A stretch of DNA of 64,000 nucleotides from Streptomyces sp. NBC_00083 (GTDB taxonomy: Bacteria > Actinomycetota > Actinomycetes > Streptomycetales > Streptomycetaceae), in contig NZ_JAPELY010000001.1 of the NCBI RefSeq assembly GCF_026343295.1, forward strand, positions 3,348,001 through 3,412,000, read 5' to 3'. The position numbers and the translations under genes are program-made. Shown here one piece after another: positions 31,053 to 39,390 of this stretch; positions within the stretch are counted from its first letter, which is position 1, and each line of letters begins with the position of its first letter. The notes below the pieces were generated by a model. It was not told the DNA's origin. It saw only the letters and a list, made by a program, of their open reading frames with translations, and did no database searches.

Positions 31053-31763
31053 TCAGGCCGAGCGTCCGTTCGCCGAGAAGTGCTGGTAGTCCGGCGGGCT
31101 CCAGCGGCCGCCCCAGCTCCAGCCGATCGCGCGCATCGCCGTGCTGATCGCGTCCCCCCGATGGATCATGCCCTTCTCCTGCCGCGACCGGTCCAGGAAG
31201 GCGGCGCCGGCCGGAGGGTAGACCTTCTCGTTCACATCGACGTACGGGTTCTCCAGGGTGTTGATGTCCACCGCGTCCCCGTAGGAGTGCTGCGAGACCT
31301 CGGACGGGTCGCCGGTGACCTGGCGGCAGTTGAACGCCGAGGTGTTGTCGGCGGCCATCGCCGCCTCGTCGTTGCCGTTGAACTCGGCCATCACCCGCAT
31401 CTGGCGAATGGGGAACCTGGCCTGCAGAGCCTGCCCGAAGACCTGGAGCAGCGGTGCCACCGCCCGGTCGCGCACCACGAGTTCGCCCCGGTGCACCTGG
31501 CCGTCGAAACCCCAGTGGTTCAGCTGCACGAGCCGGAGCCCGGACGCCGGGACCGGGCAGCCCGGGTGCCAGCTGAGGCCCAGCTTCGCCTGCGGGACGT
31601 CGGTGACGACCGCGTCGAGCGCGTCGAGCGTGTCGAAGGCATGGCCCGGCGTCCCGGCGGGGCCCGGCGGGCGTGCCTCGGCGTCGGGGCCGGGGAGCCC
31701 GCAGAGGGACAGGGCGCACAGCGCGAGCGCGGCGACGACGGTACGGGGCCGAATCTTGATCAC
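31053..31763 (-). CDS. Secreted M15-family (VanY-like) peptidase
   Basis: A 236-residue exported protein. The signal peptide is KIRPRTVVAALALCALSLCG. The C-terminal half shows the zinc motifs of D,D-carboxypeptidase/L-Ala-D-Glu endopeptidase folds: SQHSYGDAVDIN (His and Asp ligands) and WSPPDYQHFSA (third ligand His), with CRQVTG before them. It would trim peptidoglycan stem peptides outside the membrane. The GTG at 31763 is chosen because the signal peptide starts there; there is no clear ribosome site, and TATGCC just upstream may give a leaderless message. Confidence 0.82.
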   Translation of the reverse strand: MIKIRPRTVVAALALCALSLCGLPGPDAEARPPGPAGTPGHAFDTLDALDAVVTDVPQAKLGLSWHPGCPVPASGLRLVQLNHWGFDGQVHRGELVVRDRAVAPLLQVFGQALQARFPIRQMRVMAEFNGNDEAAMAADNTSAFNCRQVTGDPSEVSQHSYGDAVDINTLENPYVDVNEKVYPPAGAAFLDRSRQEKGMIHRGDAISTAMRAIGWSWGGRWSPPDYQHFSANGRSA

Positions 31764-32138
31764 TGGACAGGCATAGCGCGTCCGGGTGGCCCGATGGTGC
31801 TTGCTCTCGGCGATGGTGAGGAGTGTCCGGAAACTTCCCCCGAATGCGGCGATCGTTCCCGATGGCGAGCGCTCGAAGGGGCTGGGCAGGGCTTGCGCTC
31901 GGTGGTCGGGACGGGCCCGCACGCGCCCTGCCGGTCCGGGCGCGACGTGCGACGCCCGCATCGCGCCTTCTTCCGGTGTCGCGCCGAGCGCCCGGGGCCG
32001 ACGCTCCCGCGCTCTTCCCTGCCTAGTCAGATGCCCCATCCCTGGGAGCCAAGTGCACTGGATTCAGGGCGTGTTGACGCCATTCGTCCCGGCGAGTCCT
32101 TGAGGATCCGTGGTGACGCCGACCATGCTCCCGCCGTG

Positions 32139-32152
32139 TGAGAGCGCTCTCA
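32139..32152. promoter_or_regulatory. Perfect LacI-family (CebR-like) operator
   Basis: TGAGAGCGCTCTCA is a perfect 14-bp palindrome 37 bp before the start of the expansin-like gene. The CebR box of Streptomyces is TGGGAGCGCTCCCA, which differs at one symmetric pair of positions. A LacI-family sugar-responsive repressor site is therefore likely. Confidence 0.65.
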
Positions 32153-32189
32153 GATGAGGAGTGCCGCTAGGGGAACGAGGTGTCGGCGT

Positions 32190-32600
32190 ATGAAGGTCGG
32201 GAGATTGAGCGGGGTCGCGGCTGCCGCGGTGGTGAGTGTCGCGTTCGGCGCCGGTACGGCGCACGCCGACATACCCATCGGCCAGTCGATGTCCGGTAAG
32301 GCCACGTACTACAACGACAAGGGGTACGGCGCCTGCGGCACAGTCATCGACGCGTCGAGTCAGGACCTCGTCGCCGTGTCGCCTGCCTGGTGGACCACCG
32401 CGAATCCCAACAACGACCCGCTCTGCAGAGGGATTTCGGTCCAGGTCACCTACCAGGGCAAGACGATCAGGGTGCCCGTGCGGGACAAGTGCCTCTCCTG
32501 CGCCTCGACGCACATCGACCTCAGCCAGACCGCGTTCCGCAAGTTCGCGGCGCTGGACGTCGGCGTCCTCAACGGGGTCACCTGGAAATTCGTGAAGTAG
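32190..32600 (+). CDS. Secreted double-psi beta-barrel protein (RlpA/expansin-like, papain-inhibitor type)
   Basis: A 136-residue exported protein. The signal peptide (residues 1-30, ending GTAHA) leads to a mature domain of about 106 residues with MSGKATYYNDKGYGACG, then TVIDASSQDLVAVSPAWW, IRVPVRDKCLSCASTHIDLS and F.ALDVGVLNGVTWKF. These are hallmarks of the double-psi beta-barrel shared by expansins, RlpA, and the Streptomyces papain inhibitor SPI. The catalytic-type Asp in HIDLS is present. A CebR-like operator upstream hints at a cellulose-linked role; protease inhibition is the alternative. Confidence 0.82.
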   Translation: MKVGRLSGVAAAAVVSVAFGAGTAHADIPIGQSMSGKATYYNDKGYGACGTVIDASSQDLVAVSPAWWTTANPNNDPLCRGISVQVTYQGKTIRVPVRDKCLSCASTHIDLSQTAFRKFAALDVGVLNGVTWKFVK

Positions 32601-32709
32601 CCCGGAACCGGAGCGAGTTCGCGCCGGATCGATCGGGAGAGGTCCGGCGGCCGGTGACGGGGCGGCCCTTCGGCACCGCATCCGGAGGAGGGGGACAGGT
32701 CGGCGCGGT

Positions 32710-34974
32710 CTACACGTGCGGTGGCCGGGATGCGCCGGGCGGGTCGGGCGTGCCGGGTTCGGCGGGGCGGTCGTGGGCGCGGGCGATGTGGGTCAGGTCG
32801 GTGAGCAGCGAGCCCAGCCAGGACTCGGTGGCGTAGTACAACCGGGGCGCGTCGGGCGGTTCCACGGCGAGTTCGGCGAGCGCCGGATCCAAGGGCCGCA
32901 GGACCGCCGTGGGCGTGTCGTCCCCGGGGTCGAGCGCGGCCGAGGCCAGCAGCATCCGTCCCGCCACCCGCTCGCCCAGCGCCGCGACGGAGGCGGAGGC
33001 CACCGGACCGAGCCGCGGCTGTGGCGGTTCGAGCAGCCGGGCCGAACCCCACAGGGCGTGGTGTCCGGCGATCAGGGTCGCCTGCCAGTCCACCTGGCGC
33101 GGCGCCGCGCCACGGGCCGCGCCCCCGAAGGGTGTGGGCTCGCTCTGGTACTGAGCGTACGCGGACTCGGCCAGGATGACGGCGTGTTGGAGCGAGTGGT
33201 GGCCCGGGACGGCGGGCGGCGCAGAGCCCGTGGGACCGGCCGCCGCCGTCGCTTCTTCTGCCGGCCTCGTGTCGGCGACCGCGGCCGCGGTCGCCACCGC
33301 GGTCTCGGCCGCCCTGCGCAGGAGTTCGGCCGCGGTGCGGCGCAGCTCGTCGTGGGCGCCGCGTGGCCAGGCCAGCAGGCCGAAGACGGTTCCGATGGCG
33401 CTGCCGATGAGCACGTCCAACATCCTGACCTCGGCCAAGTGCCAGGTAGGAGGCGACAGTTGGGCGAAGACCAGGGCTACGAGGACGGTGAAGAGTCCCT
33501 GCGCCCAGCCGACGCCCCTGACCGGCCCCACGGTGAAGGCGAACAGCATCCACAGGGGCAGCACCGCCGCGTACCAGCCGGTGTCGGTGCCCAACAGGAT
33601 CAGTACCGCAGCGGTCACCAGAGCGCCGACGAAGGTGCCGGTGAGCGCGGTGCGTACGGTGCTCCAGGTCTCGTCCACGGTCGTACGGGTGAGGGTGAGT
33701 GTCGCCAGCATCGCCCAGAATCCGTGCGGCAGGGTGTCCAGGCCGGCCACGAGCCGGGCCGCCGTGAGGGCCAGGGCCAGCCGCACCGCGTTCTGGAAGA
33801 ACACCGAACGCTGCCCGGCGTGGCCCTGGATCCGGTGCCACCACAGGGCAGGGCTCCTCAGTGACGCGTACCAGAAGCGGCCGGGCGCCGCCGTGATCGA
33901 GCGGTGCCGCCCGTGCGTGGCGAGGTCTGCTGCGGTGCCCAGGGCGAGTGCCGCGTCGGCGATCTCCAGGACGGCGGCGTGCCGTCGCAGCATCGCGGGG
34001 GAGTACGCGGGGGAGGCCGGCGCGGCGCCGGCAGGGACCGGGAGGCCGGCGGACAGGGCCGACAGGCGTGCGCGGACCGTGGAGAGGCGGGCGTAGGGCG
34101 TGACCGGTGACGGGCCCCCGCGCAGGCAGGCGGCCGTGGCTCTCGCCAGGTCCGCCACCGCCGCGAGTACGGCCGTGACCTGCGGCGGCGGGGGTGTTCG
34201 CGGAGCAGGGGGCAGCAGCGCGAGCCGGCCGAGCAGGGTGCGGGTGGCGAGGCCGGTGTGGGTGAGGGCCCGGTCGCGCGCCGAGGGCCCCGCGGGCCGT
34301 TCCGCCTCCGGGACGGTCAGCAGCCGCAGTTCCTGGCCGGCTCGTTGTGCCGCGCGGAGGCCGTCGGCCGTCAGGGCGTACGGGGGCGTGGTGAGCACGT
34401 GCGCGGTGCGGGCGGCGGTCAGCGCGGCATCGGCGGCCCGCGCCCGGTACGACGGCGGCGCGGGCTCGGGAAGGACGAGCGCTTCGACGGCGACGAACAG
34501 CAGCAGGCCGGCCGTCGTGCCGATCAGCCGCTCGGAGAGCGAGCCGGGGTCGTACGGGGGGAAGGACGGCAGGATGTAGAGCAGTTGCAGGCCGGGCGCC
34601 GCTCCGGCCGGGCGCGGCCCCCCGACGGCGGCGAAGGCCAGGGCGAACCCGATCAGCAGCATCCCGGCGACCGCGCACCAGGTCCTGACCGACAGATAGG
34701 TGCCGACCACCACGAGCAGCCAGCACACCGGCAGCGCCCGGACCACGGTGGCCGCACGCTGGCGCCCGGTGCCGGGAATGCGCGAGAGCCCGCCGACGGC
34801 GACGGCGGCGAACAGGGCGTAGGTCGCGGCGACGGGTTGGCCGAGACCGTACCGGAAGAGATAGAACCCGGCTGCGGCGGCCAGCGTCACGCGTACGGCC
34901 CGGCGGCCCGCGGCGGCATAGGCCGCCGGTGCCCGACGGGCGGGGGCACCCCACACCCCTCCAGAATCACTCAT
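32710..34974 (-). CDS. FUSC family (fusaric-acid-resistance-type) membrane protein
   Basis: A 754-residue protein with two blocks of hydrophobic helices, about residues 25-150 and 375-490. Each block is followed by a helical cytoplasmic region. The second block contains FWAMLATLTLTRTTVDETWS, FVGALVTAAVLILLGTDTGW and GPVRGVGWAQGLFTVLVALV, matching the FUSC/aromatic-acid exporter (AaeB, YccS) pattern. It probably exports aromatic acids or detergent-like compounds, which is family-level inference. The ATG at 34974 opens MSDSGGVW. It ends close to the convergent expansin-like gene. Confidence 0.87.
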   Translation of the reverse strand: MSDSGGVWGAPARRAPAAYAAAGRRAVRVTLAAAAGFYLFRYGLGQPVAATYALFAAVAVGGLSRIPGTGRQRAATVVRALPVCWLLVVVGTYLSVRTWCAVAGMLLIGFALAFAAVGGPRPAGAAPGLQLLYILPSFPPYDPGSLSERLIGTTAGLLLFVAVEALVLPEPAPPSYRARAADAALTAARTAHVLTTPPYALTADGLRAAQRAGQELRLLTVPEAERPAGPSARDRALTHTGLATRTLLGRLALLPPAPRTPPPPQVTAVLAAVADLARATAACLRGGPSPVTPYARLSTVRARLSALSAGLPVPAGAAPASPAYSPAMLRRHAAVLEIADAALALGTAADLATHGRHRSITAAPGRFWYASLRSPALWWHRIQGHAGQRSVFFQNAVRLALALTAARLVAGLDTLPHGFWAMLATLTLTRTTVDETWSTVRTALTGTFVGALVTAAVLILLGTDTGWYAAVLPLWMLFAFTVGPVRGVGWAQGLFTVLVALVFAQLSPPTWHLAEVRMLDVLIGSAIGTVFGLLAWPRGAHDELRRTAAELLRRAAETAVATAAAVADTRPAEEATAAAGPTGSAPPAVPGHHSLQHAVILAESAYAQYQSEPTPFGGAARGAAPRQVDWQATLIAGHHALWGSARLLEPPQPRLGPVASASVAALGERVAGRMLLASAALDPGDDTPTAVLRPLDPALAELAVEPPDAPRLYYATESWLGSLLTDLTHIARAHDRPAEPGTPDPPGASRPPHV

Positions 34975-35086
34975 CGTCCGATGCCCGGCACCTTGTCGCG
35001 GGACCGGGCGCCGTACACCGCGGTTCGGCGGCATCCGCTCCCAGGAGCGCCGTCGCCGCGGAGGCCGGCGCGCCCACCCCTTGCGG

Positions 35087-35515
35087 CTACTGGCCCCTGC
35101 GCACCTTGACGCCACCGGCCAGGGCATACGAGCGCACCGTGACCACCGCGCCGCCCGGTTCGCCCGCCAGGGCGCGGCTGCGCCCGCCGAACAGAGAGAA
35201 CCCCTTGACCTCGACCGTCGTACCGGCCGGAACGGTCAGGTCGACCCCTCCGAACAGGGCGAAGGCGTCGACCTCGGCAGAGGCGCCCTCGGGGCAGATC
35301 AGCTCGACGCCGCCGACGAGGGACACCTTCACCAGGCGCGTGGGACCTGCCGGGAGCGTCGCGTCGGTGTAGTCCACCGTGGCGCCGCCGACCGCGGCAA
35401 CGTGCACGATGCGCTCACGCGCCGCGTAGGCACCCTGGCGCCGCAGACCGCCGAGCAGGGACACACTCCACTCGGTGCGGTGGGCGGGGGACGAGGCGTT
35501 CTTGGTGAGGTCCAT
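35087..35515 (-). CDS. LiaF C-terminal-like cell-surface-stress domain protein
   Basis: A 142-residue protein of repeating short beta strands: VSLLGGLRRQG, VHVAAVGGATVDYTDA, VKVSLVGGVELICPEG, VDAFALFGGVDLTVPAG, VKGFSLFGG. The regular V-x-x-x-x-GG steps are a right-handed beta-solenoid like the C-terminal domain of LiaF/DUF2154. No membrane segment is present, unlike full LiaF. Its role is probably sensing or scaffolding in envelope stress; that is inference. Confidence 0.75.
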   Translation of the reverse strand: MDLTKNASSPAHRTEWSVSLLGGLRRQGAYAARERIVHVAAVGGATVDYTDATLPAGPTRLVKVSLVGGVELICPEGASAEVDAFALFGGVDLTVPAGTTVEVKGFSLFGGRSRALAGEPGGAVVTVRSYALAGGVKVRRGQ

Positions 35516-35782
35516 GCCCAGAACGTACGTCCGTGGCGTGCCGCCTCGGCAGTGTGCACCGGCACCAACTCCGCATGACAGACGTCATGCCGCGCCGCTG
35601 GGTCAGGGGCGGCGCTCCGCGTCTCGCCGCACGTTCGCGGAACGTGGTGCCGAGGCCGCTCCGAACCGGTCGATCACGCGGAGCACGTTCACTCGAATGG
35701 CCCTATGCGGGTGGCATACGCCCTCGGTGAGGCGGAACGTCGGGCACGTCGAGACCGCCGACGCGCTGCCAAGGAGGCCGTC

Positions 35783-36232
35783 ATGGCACAGACCGCGCCC
35801 CCGCCGGGGGGACCGTCATCCACACCTCCCCGTACCGACGACAGGCCGAGCGGCGCCCCATGGGCGAGCGGCGGCGCCGTGTTCGCCGGGGTCCTGCTGT
35901 TCGTCGACGGTGTGCTGGCCGTGCTCAACGGCATCGCCGGTATTGCCAGGGACAACGTGTACGCGCGCATCGGGGGCTACACCTACGAGTTCAGCCTGAC
36001 CACCTGGGGCTGGATCCACCTGGTCATCGGCGTGCTCCTCGTGATCACCGGAGCGGGCATCCTGAAGGGCGCCGAGTGGGCCCGCGCCCTCGGTGTGGGC
36101 CTTGCCGCGCTGAGCATCGTCGCGAACTTCATCTGGCTGCCCTACCAGCCGATCTGGGCCGTCATCGCCATCGCCATCGGTGTCTTCGTGATCTGGTCGC
36201 TGCTCACGGACCGGCCGAGGGCGCCCCGCTGA
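35783..36232 (+). CDS. DUF7144-type four-TM membrane protein
   Basis: A 149-residue protein. After a Pro-rich N-terminus come four hydrophobic helices at about 33-53 (GGAVFAGVLLFVDGVLAVLN), 72-95, 98-117 and 121-140. The loop YTYEFSLTTWGWIHLVIGVL and the LPYQPIWAVIAIAIG ending match a widespread actinobacterial family (DUF7144) of unknown role. AAGGAGG precedes the ATG at 35783. A perfect terminator follows at 36299. Confidence 0.82.
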   Translation: MAQTAPPPGGPSSTPPRTDDRPSGAPWASGGAVFAGVLLFVDGVLAVLNGIAGIARDNVYARIGGYTYEFSLTTWGWIHLVIGVLLVITGAGILKGAEWARALGVGLAALSIVANFIWLPYQPIWAVIAIAIGVFVIWSLLTDRPRAPR

Positions 36233-36298
36233 CCCGGTCGGGGACGCCGGGTCGCGAGGCCTGGTCCTGGCCCGCACGTTCCTGATGCTCCGACAGGA

Positions 36299-36334
36299 GA
36301 CACCGCACCGGCCGAGGAAGGCCGGTGCGGTGTC
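36299..36334. terminator. Perfect 15-bp hairpin terminator
   Basis: GACACCGCACCGGCC (36299-36313) pairs without mismatch with GGCCGGTGCGGTGTC (36320-36334) around GAGGAA, 67 bp after the DUF7144 stop. Confidence 0.88.
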
Positions 36335-36491
36335 TTCGCGTGCGAAGGCCCTGGCGGACCTGGCCGTCAAGACCGCGGGGCGCGTGCCCCGTCGGGGAGT
36401 CGGTAGCGTGTGCGGGTCGCCGTGGACGATCAGTGGCGACGTGAGACGCGGCCCCGGACTCGCGGGGCCCGGTTGATGGGGAGTGTGGCCG

Positions 36492-36872
36492 ATGAGCAGG
36501 GATCTGGAACGGCCTGTGGTTGACGTTCCGCAGGGCAGGGCGCCGCAGCTCCTTGAGATCAAGGACCTGTGGGTGGGGGAGGGGGACGAGGCGGTCAAGG
36601 GCAGCCGGGTCTCCGTCCACTATGTCGGCGTCGCGCACTCGACGGGGCAGGAATTCGACGCCAGTTGGAACCGGGGAGAGGCGTTCGAGTTCGACCTGTT
36701 GGCCGGTCAGGTCATCAAGGGCTGGGACATGGGAGTGAAGGGGATGAAGGTCGGCGGCCGCCGTCGGCTCGTCATCCCCGCGCACCTGGGTTACGGCGAC
36801 CGCGGGGCGGGGGCGGCGATCAGGCCGGGCGAAACCCTCGTCTTCGTCGTCGACCTGCTCGCGGTGAAGTAA
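36492..36872 (+). CDS. FKBP-type peptidyl-prolyl cis-trans isomerase
   Basis: A 126-residue single-domain cytoplasmic FKBP. Conserved elements are VKGSRVSVHYVGVAHSTGQEFDASWN (core VHYVG and FDAS), FDLLAGQVIKGWDMGVKGMK (core VIKGWD), GGRRRLVIPAHLGYGDRG and GETLVFVVDLL. All active-site aromatic residues are present. It speeds proline isomerisation in protein folding. The ATG at 36492 is used; GGGGAG lies upstream. A strong terminator follows 20 bp after the stop. Confidence 0.93.
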   Translation: MSRDLERPVVDVPQGRAPQLLEIKDLWVGEGDEAVKGSRVSVHYVGVAHSTGQEFDASWNRGEAFEFDLLAGQVIKGWDMGVKGMKVGGRRRLVIPAHLGYGDRGAGAAIRPGETLVFVVDLLAVK

Positions 36873-36891
36873 CCGCGACCGACGCGGACCT

Positions 36892-36937
36892 CGGCGGATG
36901 GGGCCCGCCCGCCACGGCGGCCCGGCCCCATCCGCCG
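36892..36937 (+). terminator. 14-bp stem terminator after the FKBP gene (in the 36873-37205 gap)
   Basis: CGGCGGATGGGGCC (36892-36905) pairs perfectly with GGCCCCATCCGCCG (36924-36937); the loop itself can fold. The remaining bases to the photolyase start (333-bp gap in all) show no gene or clear operator. Confidence 0.88.
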
Positions 36938-37205
36938 GTCGCCCGCGCTTCCTGCGACACGACCGCCCGGCGCGCCCCCCGCCGGCGCGCGAGCGGCCGC
37001 GGCCCGTGCGGACCGCCGCCGGCACGGTTGGTCACTCCCGCCGTGCCGAGGAGACGCACAACTTGGGCACACCCCGGCCCATGTCATCGGGGCCATCCGT
37101 GTGGCGCAGGCGCCTCAACGCGCGGCAGTGCCGTCGGGCCGGGGCAAGGTGGCCGTGACGGGCGACTGACCGGCCCGGCAGGCGACGGCGACGAGGCGGA
37201 GCGGT

Positions 37206-38720
37206 ATGGCGTCCGAAGAACACACGGCGGTCCACTGGCTCTTCGGAGACCAGCTCGGCCCGCACTTCGTCGACCCGGCCCGCGGTGGCCCCCACCGGAA
37301 CGCGCCGCTCCTGATGATCGAGTCCCGCGCGGTCTTCCGGCGGCGGCGTTTCCACCGGGCCAAGGCACACCTGATCCTCTCGGCGATGCGCCATCGCGCG
37401 GCCGAGCTGGGCGACAGGGTGCGGTACGTCAAGGCGGACACCTATCGGCAGGGCCTGAGCCAGGCGGCGCAGGACGGGGGGATCACGGTCCACCACCCCA
37501 CCTCCCACGGGGCCCTCGCCCTCGTGAGGTCGCTTCCCTCCGTACGTGTTCTGCCCGCGCGCGGCTTTCTCGTGACCCACGACGCGTTCAGGACCTGGGC
37601 GGACGGCCACGGGGGTGCCGAGCGCCTTCGCCAGGAGGACTTCTACCGGTGGGTCCGCCAGACCCACGACCTGCTGATGGAGGGCGACCACCCGGCCGGT
37701 GGCCGGTGGAACCTGGATCACGACAACCGTCAGCCGCCACCGCGTGGCGCCCGCACGCTGGACGTCCCCCCGCCCTACCGGCCGAGGGAGAGCGACATCG
37801 ACGCGGAGGTGCGTGCCGATCTGGACCGCTGGTCGCGTGAGGGCGACGTCGAGTTCGTGGGCGAGGACGCTCCGCGCGGCTTCCCCGCCACCCGCCGGGA
37901 GGCCCTCGCGGCCCTGCGCCGCTTCGCCGACCGCCGCCTCGCGACCTTCGGAGCCTACGAGGACGCGGTCCTGGCCGAAGACGCGACCATGAGCCACAGC
38001 CTGCTCTCCTCCTCGCTCAACCTCGGTCTCCTGGACCCGGCCGAGTGCGTCGAACTGGCCGAGGAACGCCTGCGGTCGGGAGACGCACCCCTCAACAGCG
38101 TCGAGGGGTTCGTGCGGCAGATCGCCGGATGGCGCGAGTTCGTCTGGCACCTCTACTGGTACTTCGGCGATCGGTACCGCGGCAGCAACGTCCTGCGCCA
38201 TCGTGCGCCGCTCCCCGACTGGTTCACGGAGCTGTCGCCGGCGGGGACGGAGGCGAACTGCCTCTCCCACGTCCTCGAACAGGTCAGGACCACCGGCTGG
38301 ACGCATCACATCCCGCGCCTGATGATCCTGGGCAGCTTCGCGCTGCAACGGGGGTGGGAGCCACGGGCCGTGACCGACTGGTTCCACCGCAGCTTCGTCG
38401 ACGGCTACGACTGGGTCATGGTGCCGAACGTCGTCGGCATGTCCCAGTACGCGGACGGCGGGCGCATGACCACCAAGCCCTACACCTCCGGCGGCGCCTA
38501 CATCGACCGCATGAGCGACCTCTGCGGCCCGTGCCGGTACAAGCCGTCCGTGCGCGTCGGCGAGGACGCCTGTCCGTTCACGGCCGGGTACTGGAACCTG
38601 CTGCACCGCCACCGCGACCGGTTCGAGCGCAACGCGCGGATGACACAGGCGGTACGCGGCCTGGACCGCCTCCGGGACCTCGACGAACTCCTGGAACAGG
38701 AAGCCGCACGCGACGACTGA
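37206..38720 (+). CDS. Iron-sulfur (FeS-BCP, PhrB-type) photolyase/cryptochrome
   Basis: A 504-residue flavoprotein. The N-terminal DPRP domain starts VHWLFGDQLGPHF, followed by IESRAVFRRRRFHRAK. The C-terminal FAD-binding part has NSVEGFVRQIAGWREFVWHLYW in two overlapping motifs and WVMVPNVVGMSQYADGGRMTTKPY. Four cysteines are at 352, 440, 443 and 456; their spacing (88, 3, 13) is the same as the [4Fe-4S] ligands of Agrobacterium PhrB (350, 438, 441, 454). It should repair (6-4) photoproducts or act as a blue-light sensor. It is monocistronic. Confidence 0.93.
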   Translation: MASEEHTAVHWLFGDQLGPHFVDPARGGPHRNAPLLMIESRAVFRRRRFHRAKAHLILSAMRHRAAELGDRVRYVKADTYRQGLSQAAQDGGITVHHPTSHGALALVRSLPSVRVLPARGFLVTHDAFRTWADGHGGAERLRQEDFYRWVRQTHDLLMEGDHPAGGRWNLDHDNRQPPPRGARTLDVPPPYRPRESDIDAEVRADLDRWSREGDVEFVGEDAPRGFPATRREALAALRRFADRRLATFGAYEDAVLAEDATMSHSLLSSSLNLGLLDPAECVELAEERLRSGDAPLNSVEGFVRQIAGWREFVWHLYWYFGDRYRGSNVLRHRAPLPDWFTELSPAGTEANCLSHVLEQVRTTGWTHHIPRLMILGSFALQRGWEPRAVTDWFHRSFVDGYDWVMVPNVVGMSQYADGGRMTTKPYTSGGAYIDRMSDLCGPCRYKPSVRVGEDACPFTAGYWNLLHRHRDRFERNARMTQAVRGLDRLRDLDELLEQEAARDD

Positions 38721-38915
38721 GGCCCCGGTGGGCGCCCGGCGTTTCCCCCGCCAGGGTCCCGGTTACGCATGGCGCATGCTTGCCTCCCGCGTCACCTGCG
38801 CGAGGAGCGTTCACGTGGCCCGACGACGACCGGCCGGGGCGCTAAGCTCCGGGCAACCGTGCCGCCTCGGGGGCGTTCGTCACGACGTCCCGCCGACCAT
38901 GAAGGAGACGTGTCC

Positions 38916-39332
38916 GTGCTGCGCCGACCTCCCGTTCTCGCCCTCGTCACGACCGCGGTCCTGGCAGCATCCACGGCGCTCGCCGCGCCGTCGGCCGCTG
39001 CGGCTCCCGCCGCCGTGCCGACCTCCGCCGTGTACGTCACCGACGGGGCCGGCAGCTCCATCAAGGGCACCCTGCACTGGTACAACCGCTCGGCCACGTT
39101 CACCGGGACGCTGACGTCCAAGGGGTGCCGACGGGCCTGGTACAGCGTGTTCGACGGTTACGCCAACCCGCTGGGAGCCAGGAGCAGCAGCACCCACTGC
39201 AACACGGTGACCTCGGTCCCCGCCACGCTGCCCGCGGACGTCGTCGGGGGCGGCTCCTACGCCGGCGTCTGCCTCGACGACGCGAAGGGCAAGCCGATCA
39301 CCTCGTGCGGGGTCTACCCGCGCCCCCACTGA
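38916..39332 (+). CDS. Small secreted protein, unknown
   Basis: A 138-residue exported protein. The signal peptide LRRPPVLALVTTAVLAAST ends in an Ala-rich cleavage zone. The mature domain of about 105 residues is Ser/Thr/Gly-rich and beta-like: AVYVTDGAGSSIKGTLHWYN, SATFTGTLTSKGCRRAWYSV and TSVPATLPADVVGGGSYAGV. Four Cys (two disulfides) are present. The GTG at 38916 follows AAGGAGA. The family is not recognised; many Streptomyces carry similar small secreted beta proteins. Confidence 0.75.
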   Translation: MLRRPPVLALVTTAVLAASTALAAPSAAAAPAAVPTSAVYVTDGAGSSIKGTLHWYNRSATFTGTLTSKGCRRAWYSVFDGYANPLGARSSSTHCNTVTSVPATLPADVVGGGSYAGVCLDDAKGKPITSCGVYPRPH

Positions 39333-39390
39333 CCGGATCCTTCCGGCGGCCGGCGCCGTCCGCGGGGTCGGCCGGCGAGCGGAACGGCCG

